The notes below the pieces were generated by a model, which did not search any database, was not told the origin of the DNA, and saw nothing but the letters and a program-made list of their open reading frames with translations. From Kiloniellaceae bacterium (GTDB taxonomy: Bacteria; Pseudomonadota; Alphaproteobacteria; Kiloniellales; Kiloniellaceae), in contig WHTV01000043.1 of the NCBI GenBank assembly GCA_009377535.1, positions 1-32,398 of the forward strand: a stretch of DNA of 32,398 bases, written 5' to 3'. Positions 17,301-24,944 of the stretch are shown here, piece by piece; the stretch's first letter is position 1, and each line of letters opens with the position of its first letter. The position numbers and the translations under genes were made by a program.

Positions 17301-17314
17301 AACGACCGGTCGTT
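17301..17314. promoter_or_regulatory. 14-bp palindrome upstream of the DUF2336 gene
   Basis: AACGACCGGTCGTT is a perfect palindrome 16 bp before the DUF2336 start codon, so it is in the leader or promoter. A half-copy, ACGACCGTTG, occurs at 17371-17380. It looks like an operator; a regulator cannot be named. Confidence 0.45.
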
Positions 17315-17668
17315 GGATCGCGGACCAGCGGGTGGATTACCTATGCAAACCAGCTGTCAGCCCAGACAAGACGACCGTTGCCCCATAGAAATAGTAAATT
17401 AAGGTAAAAACAATGTGAAGTTTGATCTCCATTTATTCTGTCACAGCAACTTGGCGACTTGCGCGGGCCAGGACAATGGGCCGAATTAGATGCGCCATAG
17501 AACTGCAACTCTGCGAAAGGCGGCGCCCGTCGGCCAAGAGACTCCTTCGATGTTAGACACTTATTACATAAATTACAGTGGCTTACTAGGCTCGTTCCCG
17601 GCCATGGCCCGGTCCAACCGGAGATCCCGAAGTGGACTACAGTCACAGCTTTTAGTAATCGTAGTGTT

Positions 17669-17683
17669 TATATTGTCTCAATA
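17669..17683 (+). promoter_or_regulatory. -10-like element and inverted repeat directly before the orphan gene
   Basis: TATATT (17669-17674) stands 11 bp before the ATG at 17685, and TATTG-TCT-CAATA (17671-17683) is an inverted repeat ending next to the start codon. No Shine-Dalgarno sequence is present. If TATATT is the -10, the leader would be only about 4 nt. No good -35 is seen. Confidence 0.35.
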
Positions 17684-17684
17684 A

Positions 17685-17996
17685 ATGGCTAAGAACGCCT
17701 CCTCCAGCGCGCCTGCTGCAAATCGCCCGCCGATTCACCCGACCTTAACCCCGCTTCGAAATACTCAGTGGATGCAGGTCACCCCGGGCCAAACGCCCCT
17801 CTCTCTCGCAATGTTGAAGGCTCTCGGCACGCAGTCCGCTGCGCCGCAGGGAGCGACTCAGGCGACACAAGGCGTGGCGGCGAAGCCGGCCAGCGGCCTG
17901 GCCACGGCTGCCAAGGCGCCCGCCGCTGGGCCGAGCGACAGCCTGGCGACGGCACGAAACCTGCCGCGCGGCAGCTTCGTCGACCTGCGGGTCTGA
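17685..17996 (+). CDS. Orphan 103-residue protein, function unknown
   Basis: I do not recognise this protein. It is rich in Ala, Pro, Thr and Gly and is probably largely disordered. The N-terminus is basic and polar (MAKNASSSAPAANRPP); a better conserved-looking core could be NTQWMQVTPGQTPLSLAMLK; the end is LPRGSFVDLRV. There is no signal peptide or membrane segment. The frame is supported by an ATG at the edge of an AT-rich spacer with a -10-like element, and by the sharp return to high GC at the start. It lies 68 bp before the NUDIX gene on the same strand. Confidence 0.5.
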   Translation: MAKNASSSAPAANRPPIHPTLTPLRNTQWMQVTPGQTPLSLAMLKALGTQSAAPQGATQATQGVAAKPASGLATAAKAPAAGPSDSLATARNLPRGSFVDLRV

Positions 17997-18064
17997 TACC
18001 TCTTCCAGACTGACCCCACCGGGCTGTCCTTGTCGCGCTGCGCCGGCTGCGCCAGAGTAGTTTC

Positions 18065-18658
18065 ATGAGCGCTTCCCAGGATGCCCAGCGCAGGCCGCCG
18101 GCGCCCTCCATGGCGGCGGAAGGAGCGGACGCGCGCTTCGAGCGCAGGGTTCCTGAGGGCGACGACCGCCACCGGCTGGTCTGTCGCGACTGCGGCTTCG
18201 TCAATTACGAGAATCCCAAGATCGTGGTCGGCTCCGTGGCTGCCTGGGACGGTCGCATCCTGTTGTGCCGGCGTGCGATCGAGCCACGCAGGGGCTTCTG
18301 GACGCTGCCGGCCGGCTTCCTGGAGTTGCAGGAGACCGCGGCAGCCGGCGCCCGGCGCGAGGCCTGGGAGGAGGCCCGCGCGCGGCTTGAGATAGACCAA
18401 TTGCTGGCGGTCTACTCCATCCCGCGGATCTCCCAGATCCAGCTCATCTACCGGGCACGCCTGACGACGCCGGAGGTGGCTGCCGGGGCCGAGACACTGG
18501 AGCTCGACCTGTTCGACTGGGACGCAATTCCCTGGGACCTGCTGGCCTTTCCCTCGGTACACTGGGCGCTCAGGGACTACGATGCGGTCCGCGGCCAGGC
18601 GGTCTTCGCGCCGCGCAGCAACCCGCCAGGCGAGGACGGCGGCGCCAGCCACCCCTAG
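18065..18658 (+). CDS. NUDIX hydrolase with zinc-ribbon-like N-terminus
   Basis: 197 residues. After a variable N-terminus, Cys40 and Cys43 in [17 protein letters not shown] resemble half of a zinc ribbon, a layout common to a branch of NUDIX proteins related to ADP-ribose and NADH pyrophosphatases. The NUDIX box follows at about residues 84-106: G-x5-E in GFLELQE, then REAWEEARA, matching the REUxEE core. The enzyme should cleave a nucleoside diphosphate linked to another group; the substrate is not evident. Translation could also start at the ATG at 18110. The gene is flanked by the orphan protein and the Rap1a-like gene. Confidence 0.88.
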   Translation: MSASQDAQRRPPAPSMAAEGADARFERRVPEGDDRHRLVCRDCGFVNYENPKIVVGSVAAWDGRILLCRRAIEPRRGFWTLPAGFLELQETAAAGARREAWEEARARLEIDQLLAVYSIPRISQIQLIYRARLTTPEVAAGAETLELDLFDWDAIPWDLLAFPSVHWALRDYDAVRGQAVFAPRSNPPGEDGGASHP

Positions 18659-18712
18659 GGGCGACTTCGGCCCCGGGGCGCGGGCGGCGCCAAGCGAGGG
18701 AGGCCAGCCGCG

Positions 18713-19195
18713 ATGATGAGCCCGACCCCAACCACCGGCTCAACCCCACCCTGCGACCGTCTCCGCGCCGGCCATCGCCGTCGTCCTGCCTGGGCGGTCT
18801 GGCCCTTGCCGGCCTCCTGCTGGGCCTGCCGGCGGGGCCGGCGCGCAGCGCCGATCCGCTCTTTGCCCACGAGCTGCCCGCGCTACCGCAGCGCCAACCA
18901 GTTGCTGGCGGACTGCCGTTCTGAGGAACCGGCAGCGCGTGGGCGCTGCGTCGGCTACGTGATGGCGGTGGCCGACATGCTGGGCGGTGCCGCTGCACAC
19001 ATCGACGGCCTGCGGGCCTGCCTGGACGGGAACGAGAGTCTTGCCGAACTGCTCGGCGTGGTGGAACGGCATATCGCAGGCGATCCGGCGCGCGCCTCTC
19101 TCAAGGGCGACGGTGCGGTGGCCTATGCCCTCTCGCTCTACCGGCCCTGCGTCGAGCCCGAGGCCAGCTTCGAAGACCGGCTGCCCGAGCGCTGA
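18713..19195 (+). CDS. Rap1a/Tai-like secreted protein, probably frame-shifted
   Basis: The last 100 codons resemble the Rap1a/Tai immunity fold: SANQLLADCRSEEPAARGRC, VGYVMAVADML, then RACLDGNESLAELLGVVERH and YALSLYRPC, with the paired cysteines of the family. Such proteins are periplasmic and need a signal peptide, yet the same-frame N-terminus (from ATG 18713) is Pro/Arg-rich. A good signal peptide, LGGLALAGLLLGLPAGPARS followed by ADPLFA, is encoded in another frame (about 18790-18870). I infer one or two frameshifts, around 18871-18890 and probably upstream, either real or from sequencing. If real, the gene may be dead. No toxin gene is adjacent, so an immunity role is not supported by context. 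Confidence 0.5.
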   Translation: MMSPTPTTGSTPPCDRLRAGHRRRPAWAVWPLPASCWACRRGRRAAPIRSLPTSCPRYRSANQLLADCRSEEPAARGRCVGYVMAVADMLGGAAAHIDGLRACLDGNESLAELLGVVERHIAGDPARASLKGDGAVAYALSLYRPCVEPEASFEDRLPER

Positions 19196-19226
19196 CGGTT
19201 CAGCGTCGTCTTGCATCGCGTCGCCT

Positions 19227-20114
19227 TCATGTGCCTTCGAACAGAGACTGCTGCCGGCGCAAGGAGTCGTAGAGCAGGTCGAGCAGGGCGCGGATGCGCG
19301 CCGTGCGCTGCAGGTCGGGATGGGTCAGCAGCCAGAGCTCGGTGTCCAGTTCGGGCAGCGGCGCGGCGACCCGCCGCAGCCGCGGGTCGCTGTCGCCGAG
19401 GAAGCACGGCAGCACGGCCAGGCCGAGGCCGGCGCGCACCGCCCTTGCCTGGTTCAGCATGGAGTTGGAGCGATAGCCGATGGCATGGCGGTCGGCGTTG
19501 TCGGCCAGCCAGCGCGCCAGCTGCGGCGGGCCGGCCCCTTCTTCCCAGGCAATCCAGCGCTGGTCCTCTTCGGCGGCTTGCGATGGCGCCTCCCCGACCG
19601 CGCCGTAGACGGCGCTGGCGAGCCTGGCGACGCGGCGCCCGGCCAGGGTCTCCGGCGGTCGCAGCGTCGGCCTCACGGCGATGTCGGCCTCGCGGCGCGT
19701 CAGGTTCAGCATCCGGTTGTCGATCACCAGCTCGACGGTGATGTCGGGATAGGCGTTGCGGAACTCGGCCAGCAGCGGCAGCACGAGCACCTCGGCCATG
19801 TCGTCCGGCGCAGTCAGCCGCAGACTGCCGGTCAGTCGCAGATCCTGTCCGCTGAGGCGGCGCTCCAGGGCCTCCACCTCGGCCTCGACCCGCTCGGCGG
19901 TGCGCAGCAGATCTTCGCCGGCGGCGGTGGTCGCGTAGCTGCCGCCGTGGCGCTCGAAGAGGCGGGTGCCCAGGCGCGCCTCGATCGCGCCGAGGCGACG
20001 GAACACCGTGGAGTGGTTCACCCGGAGCCGCCGCGCCGCGCCGGCCAGGCTGCCCTCCCGGGCGATGGCCAGCAGGGTGCGCAGATCGCCGGCGATGTCG
20101 GGGGTCGAGCTCAT
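19227..20114 (-). CDS. LysR-family transcriptional regulator
   Basis: 295 residues, the standard LysR length. The N-terminal HTH (about residues 8-65) includes DLRTLLAIAREGSLAGAARR and LRVNHSTVFRRLGAIEARLG; the VNHSTVFRR pattern is typical of the branch with VEALERRLSGQDLRLTGSLR following. The C-terminal substrate-binding domain is complete. The ATG at 20114 is chosen; an upstream in-frame extension would use the promoter region. It is divergent from doxX and the quinone-reductase-like transferase, the usual arrangement for a LysR regulator and its targets, and the spacer holds three phased TTGCAT sites. Confidence 0.92.
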   Translation of the reverse strand: MSSTPDIAGDLRTLLAIAREGSLAGAARRLRVNHSTVFRRLGAIEARLGTRLFERHGGSYATTAAGEDLLRTAERVEAEVEALERRLSGQDLRLTGSLRLTAPDDMAEVLVLPLLAEFRNAYPDITVELVIDNRMLNLTRREADIAVRPTLRPPETLAGRRVARLASAVYGAVGEAPSQAAEEDQRWIAWEEGAGPPQLARWLADNADRHAIGYRSNSMLNQARAVRAGLGLAVLPCFLGDSDPRLRRVAAPLPELDTELWLLTHPDLQRTARIRALLDLLYDSLRRQQSLFEGT

Positions 20115-20116
20115 AT

Positions 20117-20172
20117 TTGCATCAACGCAATTGAATATTGCATAATTTGCCAATGGACTTGCATTTCAGCAA
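20117..20172. promoter_or_regulatory. Three TTGCAT repeats at 21-bp spacing, probable LysR binding region
   Basis: TTGCAT occurs at 20117-20122, 20138-20143 and 20159-20164, exactly 21 bp apart, i.e. two helical turns on the same face. The first and third belong to inverted repeats TTGC-N6-GCAA (20117-20130 and 20159-20172). The first begins 3 bp upstream of the LysR start codon. The array fits a multi-site LysR operator controlling lysR and doxX. Confidence 0.6.
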
Positions 20173-20238
20173 ACCATAGATCTCCGGGCATCGCAAGTTG
20201 CCCGCCAGCCCAAGGGCGTGCCAAGCCGGAGAACTCTC

Positions 20239-20661
20239 ATGATCGACAATCGGACCGCCCCTTACGCCGCCCTCGTCCTGCGGGTCGCGCTCGGTGCCAT
20301 GTTCCTCGCCCACAGTCTCTACCTGAAGGTTTTCATCTTCACCGTCGCCGGCACCGTCGGCTTCTTCGAGAGCCTCGGCCTGCCGGGCCTTCTTGCCTAC
20401 CTGACCATTCTCGCCGAGATCGGCGGCGGCATTGCCCTCATCCTCGGCTTCCAGACCCGCCTGGTTGCCCTCGCCCTGCTGCCGGTGCTGCTCGGCGCCA
20501 CCTGGGTGCACGCCGGCAACGGCTGGCTGTTCACCGCCGAGGGCGGCGGCTGGGAGTACCCGCTGTTCCTGACGGTCGCTGCGGTGGTGCAGGCTCTGCT
20601 CGGCAGCGGCGCCTACGCCGTGAAGGGCCCCACCCTGTTCGGCCAAAGGGCCCCGGCCTGA
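20239..20661 (+). CDS. DoxX-family membrane protein
   Basis: 140 residues with four hydrophobic segments, the DoxX size. VLRVALGAMFLAHSLYLKVF and FFESLGLPGLLAYLTILAEI followed by GGGIALILGFQTRLVALALL are characteristic. DoxX-like proteins are small inner-membrane proteins, often near redox or quinone-handling enzymes; their biochemical role is mostly unknown. The ATG at 20239 has GGAGA upstream. A terminator-like hairpin lies between it and the downstream transferase gene. The LysR regulator is divergent. Confidence 0.88.
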   Translation: MIDNRTAPYAALVLRVALGAMFLAHSLYLKVFIFTVAGTVGFFESLGLPGLLAYLTILAEIGGGIALILGFQTRLVALALLPVLLGATWVHAGNGWLFTAEGGGWEYPLFLTVAAVVQALLGSGAYAVKGPTLFGQRAPA

Positions 20662-20676
20662 CCCCTGACGTTCTCC

Positions 20677-20711
20677 GGCCGTGTGCTGCCGGGCACGCGG
20701 CCCTCTTTTTG
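20677..20711 (+). terminator. Intrinsic terminator or attenuator between doxX and the transferase gene
   Basis: Stem GGCCGTGTGC (20677-20686), loop TGCCGG, stem GCACGCGGCC (20693-20702): 10 bp with one G-U pair, followed by CTCTTTTTG. It ends 18 bp before the next ATG and just before that gene's GGAAGGAG ribosome site, so there is no room for a promoter after it. Confidence 0.75.
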
Positions 20712-20729
20712 CGGAAGGAGAGAACAACG

Positions 20730-21689
20730 ATGAAAGCCCTCATCCACGGTACCTGGCATCCCCGGGTCGATGACCGCAGTGCCTATGACGCGGCGCGCGC
20801 GGCCCAGCCCGACGATGTTTTCCGGCACTGGGTGAGCGCCGATCCGGCGGCGCCCTTTCCCGCCGCGGCCGGCCGCTATCACCTCTACGTCTCCTTTGCC
20901 TGCCCCTTTGCCCATCGCACCCTCCTCTACCGCACCCTCTTCGGCCTCGAGGAGATGCTGCCGATGTCGGTCGTGCATCCACGCTGGAGCGGCCCCGACG
21001 GCTGGACCTTCACGCCCGAGGCCGCCTTTCCCGACGTGACGCTGGATCGGGCAAACGGGGCGGCGACGCTATGGCAGCTCTATGCGCGGGCGGCGCCCGG
21101 CTTCACCGGTAAGGTCACCGTGCCGGTGCTGTGGGATAAGCAGCGGGAAACTATCGTCAGCACCGAATCCGCCGATATCATGCGCATGCTCGACCTCGCC
21201 TTCGCCGGCCTGCGCGACGGCGATCTCACCTTCTACCCGGGCCGCCTGCGCGACGACATCGATGCGCTGGGCGGATTCATTCGGCGGTGTGTGAACGGCG
21301 GTGTCTACAAGGCGGGCTTCGCCGCCGACCAGGCCGCCTTCGACCTGGCCGTCTCCGAGTTCTTTGCCGCGCTCGATCACCTTGAAGGCCTCCTGGCAGA
21401 CGATCGTCCATATCTGCTGGGGCGTTGCGCGACCGAGGCGGACTGGCTGCTGTTCCCGACGCTGGTGCGCCTCGATGCCGCCTATGTCGGCGCGCTGAAG
21501 GTGAACCTGAAGCGCCTGGCCGACTACCCGAAGCTGGAGGCGCACACGCGCCGCCTCTACGCCTGGCCCGGCGTGGCCGAGACCGTGAAGCTCAATCATG
21601 TGAGGCGGCACTACTACGACGACCTCGGCACCACCAACCCGGCCATCGTCCCGCCGGGCCCGCAAACGCCCTTCGACGTGGCGGCCTGA
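20730..21689 (+). CDS. Glutathionyl-hydroquinone reductase-like glutathione transferase
   Basis: 319 residues, the length of the YqjG/ECM4 (Xi-class) family, which removes glutathione from conjugated hydroquinones. The thioredoxin-like part has the catalytic Cys58 in YVSFACPFAHRTLLYR; the usual motif is CPWAH, here CPFAH. GKVTVPVLWDKQRETIVSTE and SADIMRML match the family, and the helical domain has VYKAGFAADQAAFD and PYLLGRCATEADWLLFPTLV. GGAAGGAG precedes the ATG. It lies 68 bp after doxX and ends exactly where the convergent ftsY stop begins. With LysR and DoxX it may form a quinone-detoxification unit; that is inference. Confidence 0.9.
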   Translation: MKALIHGTWHPRVDDRSAYDAARAAQPDDVFRHWVSADPAAPFPAAAGRYHLYVSFACPFAHRTLLYRTLFGLEEMLPMSVVHPRWSGPDGWTFTPEAAFPDVTLDRANGAATLWQLYARAAPGFTGKVTVPVLWDKQRETIVSTESADIMRMLDLAFAGLRDGDLTFYPGRLRDDIDALGGFIRRCVNGGVYKAGFAADQAAFDLAVSEFFAALDHLEGLLADDRPYLLGRCATEADWLLFPTLVRLDAAYVGALKVNLKRLADYPKLEAHTRRLYAWPGVAETVKLNHVRRHYYDDLGTTNPAIVPPGPQTPFDVAA

Positions 21690-22640
21690 CTACCTGCTTT
21701 GCTCCAGCCCCACAAGGGCGCGGGCGAAGTCGCGGGCGGCGAAGGGGCGGAAGTCGTCGGCCGCTTCGCCGACGCCGACGACGTGAACCGGCAGGCCGAA
21801 CTTCTCGGCCAGCGCCACCAGCACGCCGCCGCGCGCCGAGCCGTCCAGCTTGGTAACGATCAGGCCGGTGATGTCGACCAGCTCCTTGAAGGTGCCGACC
21901 TGGCTGAGGGCGTTCTGGCCAGTGGTGGCGTCGAGCACCAGCACGACGTGATGCGGCGCCGTGGGCTCCACCTTCTTCATGACGCGGGCGATCTTCTGAA
22001 GCTCGGCCATCAGCTCGGCCTTGTTGTGCAGGCGCCCGGCGGTGTCGATCAGCAACAGGTCGTCGCCGGCCGCCTTGGCGGCCTCCACAGCGGAGAAGGC
22101 GAGGCCGGCGGCATCGGCGCCCTGCTTGCCGGCAACCACCGGACAGCCGGCGCGCTCGCCCCAGATCTTCAGCTGCTCGATGGCGGCGGCGCGGAAGGTG
22201 TCGCCGGCGGCGAGGCGCACGGCAAGGCCTTCGCGACGGTAGTGGGTCGCCAGCTTGCCGATAGTGGTCGTCTTGCCGGAGCCGTTGACGCCGACCACCA
22301 GCACCACGTTCGGCTTCTTCGCCGGGTCGAGCTGCAGCGGCTGGGCCACCGGGGTGAGGATTTCGGCGATATCGGCGGCCAGCGCCTCGCGCACTTCCTG
22401 CGGGTCGACCTGCTTGTCGAAACGGGTCTTCGCCAGGTTGGCAGTGAGCCGCGCCGCGGTGGTCACGCCGAGGTCGGCGGTGATCAGCAGTTCTTCCAAC
22501 TCCTCCAGCGCCTGGTCGTCCAGCCTGCGCTTGGTGAAGATGCCGGATATGCCGTCGCCGAGCTTGCCGGAGGAGCGGCTGAGCCCCGACTTCAGGCGCT
22601 GGAACCAGCCGCCCTTCTTGTCTTGTGCGGTGTCGCTCAC
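21690..22640 (-). CDS. ftsY: Signal recognition particle receptor FtsY
   Basis: 316 residues from a GTG at 22640. This GTPase at the inner membrane docks ribosomes carrying SRP. The P-loop GVNGSGKTTTIGKL is at about 117-130, the DTAGR motif in LLIDTAGRLHN, the TKLD motif in VTKLDGSARGG, and the end is GVGEAADDFRPFAARDFARA. The N domain begins near residue 40; the N-terminal membrane-binding region is short and mainly basic (GWFQRLKSGLSRSSGK), as in other alphaproteobacteria, without the long acidic domain of E. coli. Its start overlaps the mtaB stop by 4 bp (GTGA). Ffh, its partner, is encoded 4 kb away. Confidence 0.96.
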   Translation of the reverse strand: MSDTAQDKKGGWFQRLKSGLSRSSGKLGDGISGIFTKRRLDDQALEELEELLITADLGVTTAARLTANLAKTRFDKQVDPQEVREALAADIAEILTPVAQPLQLDPAKKPNVVLVVGVNGSGKTTTIGKLATHYRREGLAVRLAAGDTFRAAAIEQLKIWGERAGCPVVAGKQGADAAGLAFSAVEAAKAAGDDLLLIDTAGRLHNKAELMAELQKIARVMKKVEPTAPHHVVLVLDATTGQNALSQVGTFKELVDITGLIVTKLDGSARGGVLVALAEKFGLPVHVVGVGEAADDFRPFAARDFARALVGLEQSR

Positions 22641-23938
22641 GCCGCCGGAGAGAGCTTGCGGTCGAGGAAGAGCGGAACGGCGGTGAGGCTGTCGCCCTCG
22701 CGGCCGGTGATGCGCGCTTCGACGACGGTGCCGATATCGCCGGCGGCCAGCAGCACCGGCGCGAAGGTCTCGCTGCGGCCGAGGGAGCGGCCGTCGGCCT
22801 CCCGCTTTTCGATCAGCACGGCGGCGCCGGCGCCGGCTTGGCTGTCGAGGAAACGGTCGAACGCTGCCGCGCCGGCTGCGCGCAGGCGCGCCGCGCGCTG
22901 CTTGCGGAGGGCCACCGGGGCCTGCGGCATCTTCGCCGCCGGCGTGCCCCTGCGCGCCGAGTAGGGAAAGACGTGCAGATAGGTGAGGCCGCAGTCTTCG
23001 ATCAGCTTCAGCGAGTTCTCGAACATTGCCTCGGTCTCGGTCGGGAAGCCGGCAATGAGGTCGGCGCCGAAGACGATGCCCGGGCGCAGTGAGCGCAGCT
23101 CTTCGCAGAGCGCCACCGCCTCGGCGCGGGAATGGCGGCGCTTCATGCGCTTCAGGATCATGTCGTCGCCGGCCTGCAGCGAAAGGTGCAGGTGCGGCAT
23201 GAGACGCGGCTCCTCGGCGATGAGGCGGCGCAGGTCCGGGTCGAGCTCGATGGCATCGAGCGAGGAAAGGCGCAGACGCTTCAGCTCCGGCACCTGGGCC
23301 AGCAGGCGGCGCAGCATCTGGCCGAGGGCCGGAGAGCCCGGCAGGTCGCCGCCGTAGGAGGTGACGTCGACGCCGGTCAGCACCACCTCGGCATAGCCCT
23401 GGGCGACGAGCGCGCGCACCTGGCGCACCACCTCGCCCAGCGGCACCGAGCGGCTGTTGCCGCGGCCGTAGGGGATGATGCAGAAGGTGCAGCGGTGGTC
23501 GCAGCCCTGCTGCACCTGCACGAAGGCGCGGGTGCGCTCGGCGAAGCCGGCGATGAGCTGCGGCGCGGTCTCGGTGACGCCCATGATGTCGTTCACCTGT
23601 ACGCGCGTCGTTTCCCCCGGCCGGAAGCTTTCGGCGCGCAGCTTCTCCTCGTTGCCGAGCACGCGGTCGACCTCGACCATGGCGGCGAAGCCCTCGGGGT
23701 CGATCTGTGCGGCGCAGCCGGTCACGATGATCTGCGCTTGCGGGTTCTCGCGCCGTGCCTTGCGGATCGCCTGGCGTGCCTGGCGCTCGGCTTCGCCGGT
23801 GACGGCGCAGGTGTTCACGATGATGGCGTCGTCGAGGCCCGCCGCCGCGGCATGGCCGCGCATGACCTCGGACTCATAGGCGTTCAGGCGGCAGCCGAAG
23901 GTGAGAATGCGCGGGCCGTTGCTGTGAGGCGCGCTCAC
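22637..23938 (-). CDS. mtaB: tRNA t6A37 methylthiotransferase MtaB
   Basis: 433 residues from a GTG at 23938. This radical-SAM enzyme adds a methylthio group to t6A37 in tRNA. The N-terminal cluster ligands are Cys16 (TFGCRLNAYES), Cys44 (VNTCAVT) and Cys75 (VTGCAAQ); the radical-SAM motif is Cys146-x3-Cys150-x2-Cys153 in QQGCDHRCTFCIIPYGRG. Further support is LTGVDVTSYGGDL and HLHLSLQAGDD. A C-terminal TRAM-like part ends the protein. The short N-terminus before GCRLN is typical of MtaB rather than MiaB. The start overlaps the dapF stop in GTGA and the stop overlaps the ftsY start, so dapF-mtaB-ftsY is one coupled operon. Confidence 0.94.
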   Translation of the reverse strand: MSAPHSNGPRILTFGCRLNAYESEVMRGHAAAAGLDDAIIVNTCAVTGEAERQARQAIRKARRENPQAQIIVTGCAAQIDPEGFAAMVEVDRVLGNEEKLRAESFRPGETTRVQVNDIMGVTETAPQLIAGFAERTRAFVQVQQGCDHRCTFCIIPYGRGNSRSVPLGEVVRQVRALVAQGYAEVVLTGVDVTSYGGDLPGSPALGQMLRRLLAQVPELKRLRLSSLDAIELDPDLRRLIAEEPRLMPHLHLSLQAGDDMILKRMKRRHSRAEAVALCEELRSLRPGIVFGADLIAGFPTETEAMFENSLKLIEDCGLTYLHVFPYSARRGTPAAKMPQAPVALRKQRAARLRAAGAAAFDRFLDSQAGAGAAVLIEKREADGRSLGRSETFAPVLLAAGDIGTVVEARITGREGDSLTAVPLFLDRKLSPAA

Positions 23939-24768
23939 GATAGCAACCCCCCGTTCAGCTCGCCGTGGAAGGCCGTCGCCACCGGGCCGGTCATCTCCAC
24001 GTGGCCGTCGGCACGCCACTCGATGACGAGGGACCCGCCGTCGAGCGTCACCTCGACCCGGCGGCCGGTCAGGCCGCGACGCGCGGCGGCGACGGCGGCC
24101 GCGCAGGCCCCGCTGCCGCAGGCGCGGGTCAGGCCGGCGCCGCGCTCCCACACGCGCAGGCGCAGGCGGTCGGGGCCGGTCAGTTGGGCGGCCCCGATGT
24201 TCGCGCGCTCCGGAAACAGGGCGTGGCGCTCCAGCGGCGGGCCGAGCGCCGCCAGTGCCAGGCTTTCCACGTCGTCGACGAAGAACACCGCGTGGGGGTT
24301 GCCCAGGTTAACGCCGACGGGGTCGGCGAGGGGGCCGTTGGAAATGCCGAGATGGAGCGTGTCGCGCTCCTCGCTGAGCGGGATCTCATCCCAGCCGAGG
24401 CGCGCCGGGCCCATGTCCACCATCACACGCTGCGGCCCCGCCGCCTTGGCGTGCAACAAGCCGGCGGCGGTCTCGATGGTGATGGCTTCGCGGCCCGACT
24501 CGCCCATCACCAGCGCGGCCACGCAGCGCGTGCCATTGCCGCAGGCGCCGACCTCGCCGCCGTCATGGTTGCGGATGCGCAGGAAGACGTCGGCGTTGCC
24601 GTTCGACGGCGGCTCCAGGATCAGCAACTGGTCGCAGCCGACGCCCTCGCGGCGGTCGGCGATGGCGCGCGCCACCGCATCCGTCAGCGGAAACGGCTGG
24701 CGGCGGGCATCGACCACGACGAAGTCGTTGCCGAGCCCGTGCATCTTGATGAAGGGGCGACCGCTCAT
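23935..24768 (-). CDS. dapF: Diaminopimelate epimerase
   Basis: 277 residues. The enzyme interconverts LL- and meso-diaminopimelate for lysine and peptidoglycan. The two catalytic cysteines are Cys76 in EVGACGNGTRCVA and Cys217 in TRACGSGACAAAVA; the N-terminal FIKMHGLGNDFVVVD is the family signature. The ATG at 24768 is the only sensible start; upstream open frame is a shadow. No ribosome site precedes it, but a -10 element sits exactly where a leaderless transcript would begin. It heads the dapF-mtaB-ftsY operon, a conserved order in alphaproteobacteria. Confidence 0.97.
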   Translation of the reverse strand: MSGRPFIKMHGLGNDFVVVDARRQPFPLTDAVARAIADRREGVGCDQLLILEPPSNGNADVFLRIRNHDGGEVGACGNGTRCVAALVMGESGREAITIETAAGLLHAKAAGPQRVMVDMGPARLGWDEIPLSEERDTLHLGISNGPLADPVGVNLGNPHAVFFVDDVESLALAALGPPLERHALFPERANIGAAQLTGPDRLRLRVWERGAGLTRACGSGACAAAVAAARRGLTGRRVEVTLDGGSLVIEWRADGHVEMTGPVATAFHGELNGGLLS

Positions 24769-24774
24769 GGCCGG

Positions 24775-24804
24775 GTTATATGGCCGCGGGACCGGAAAAG
24801 TCCA
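24775..24804 (-). promoter_or_regulatory. dapF promoter, predicted leaderless start
   Basis: On the minus strand TGGACT (24804-24799), an 18-bp spacer and TATAAC (24780-24775) are followed by six bases, CCGGCC, and then the dapF ATG. With normal sigma-70 spacing the A of the ATG would be +1. There is no Shine-Dalgarno sequence. Confidence 0.55.
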
Positions 24805-24944
24805 GGAGAGTCGGGGCCGGCATCGTCGCGGCGCTTGCCCGATTGCTGCCACCTTGCCGCCCTCTTTCCGCGCGTTTTGGCCCTCAATATGACGCATCGC
24901 GCGCAGGAGTAGGGAGTCCTGGCGCCGCAACCAAGGGGGACAAT

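Larger units (their letters stand above)
17286..17684. other. Relatively AT-rich divergent spacer
   Basis: About 400 bp between the DUF2336 operon and the orphan gene. The portions 17385-17455 and 17550-17690 are clearly richer in A+T than the rest of the window. It contains a palindrome at 17301-17314, a partial repeat of it (ACGACCGTTG at 17371-17380) and promoter-like sequence before 17685. A 64-codon open frame (17490-17684) crosses it but does not look like a protein. Confidence 0.5.

Noticed and set aside
15876..17402. 508-codon open frame antisense to the DUF2336 gene and the kinase N-terminus
   Set aside because: No recognisable domain, and the opposite strand encodes well-supported proteins.
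17490..17684. 64-codon open frame ending right before the orphan gene
   Set aside because: No ribosome site, crosses an AT-rich spacer, and the product shows no protein-like pattern; more likely regulatory DNA.
18651..18677. CCCCTAGGGG palindrome and GC-rich stem after the NUDIX gene as a terminator
   Set aside because: Stem is short and no T-run follows.
18713..19195. Toxin-antitoxin or type VI immunity locus based on the Rap1a-like domain
   Set aside because: No toxin or effector gene adjoins it, and the gene seems frame-shifted; Rap1a-like folds also occur in unrelated secreted proteins.
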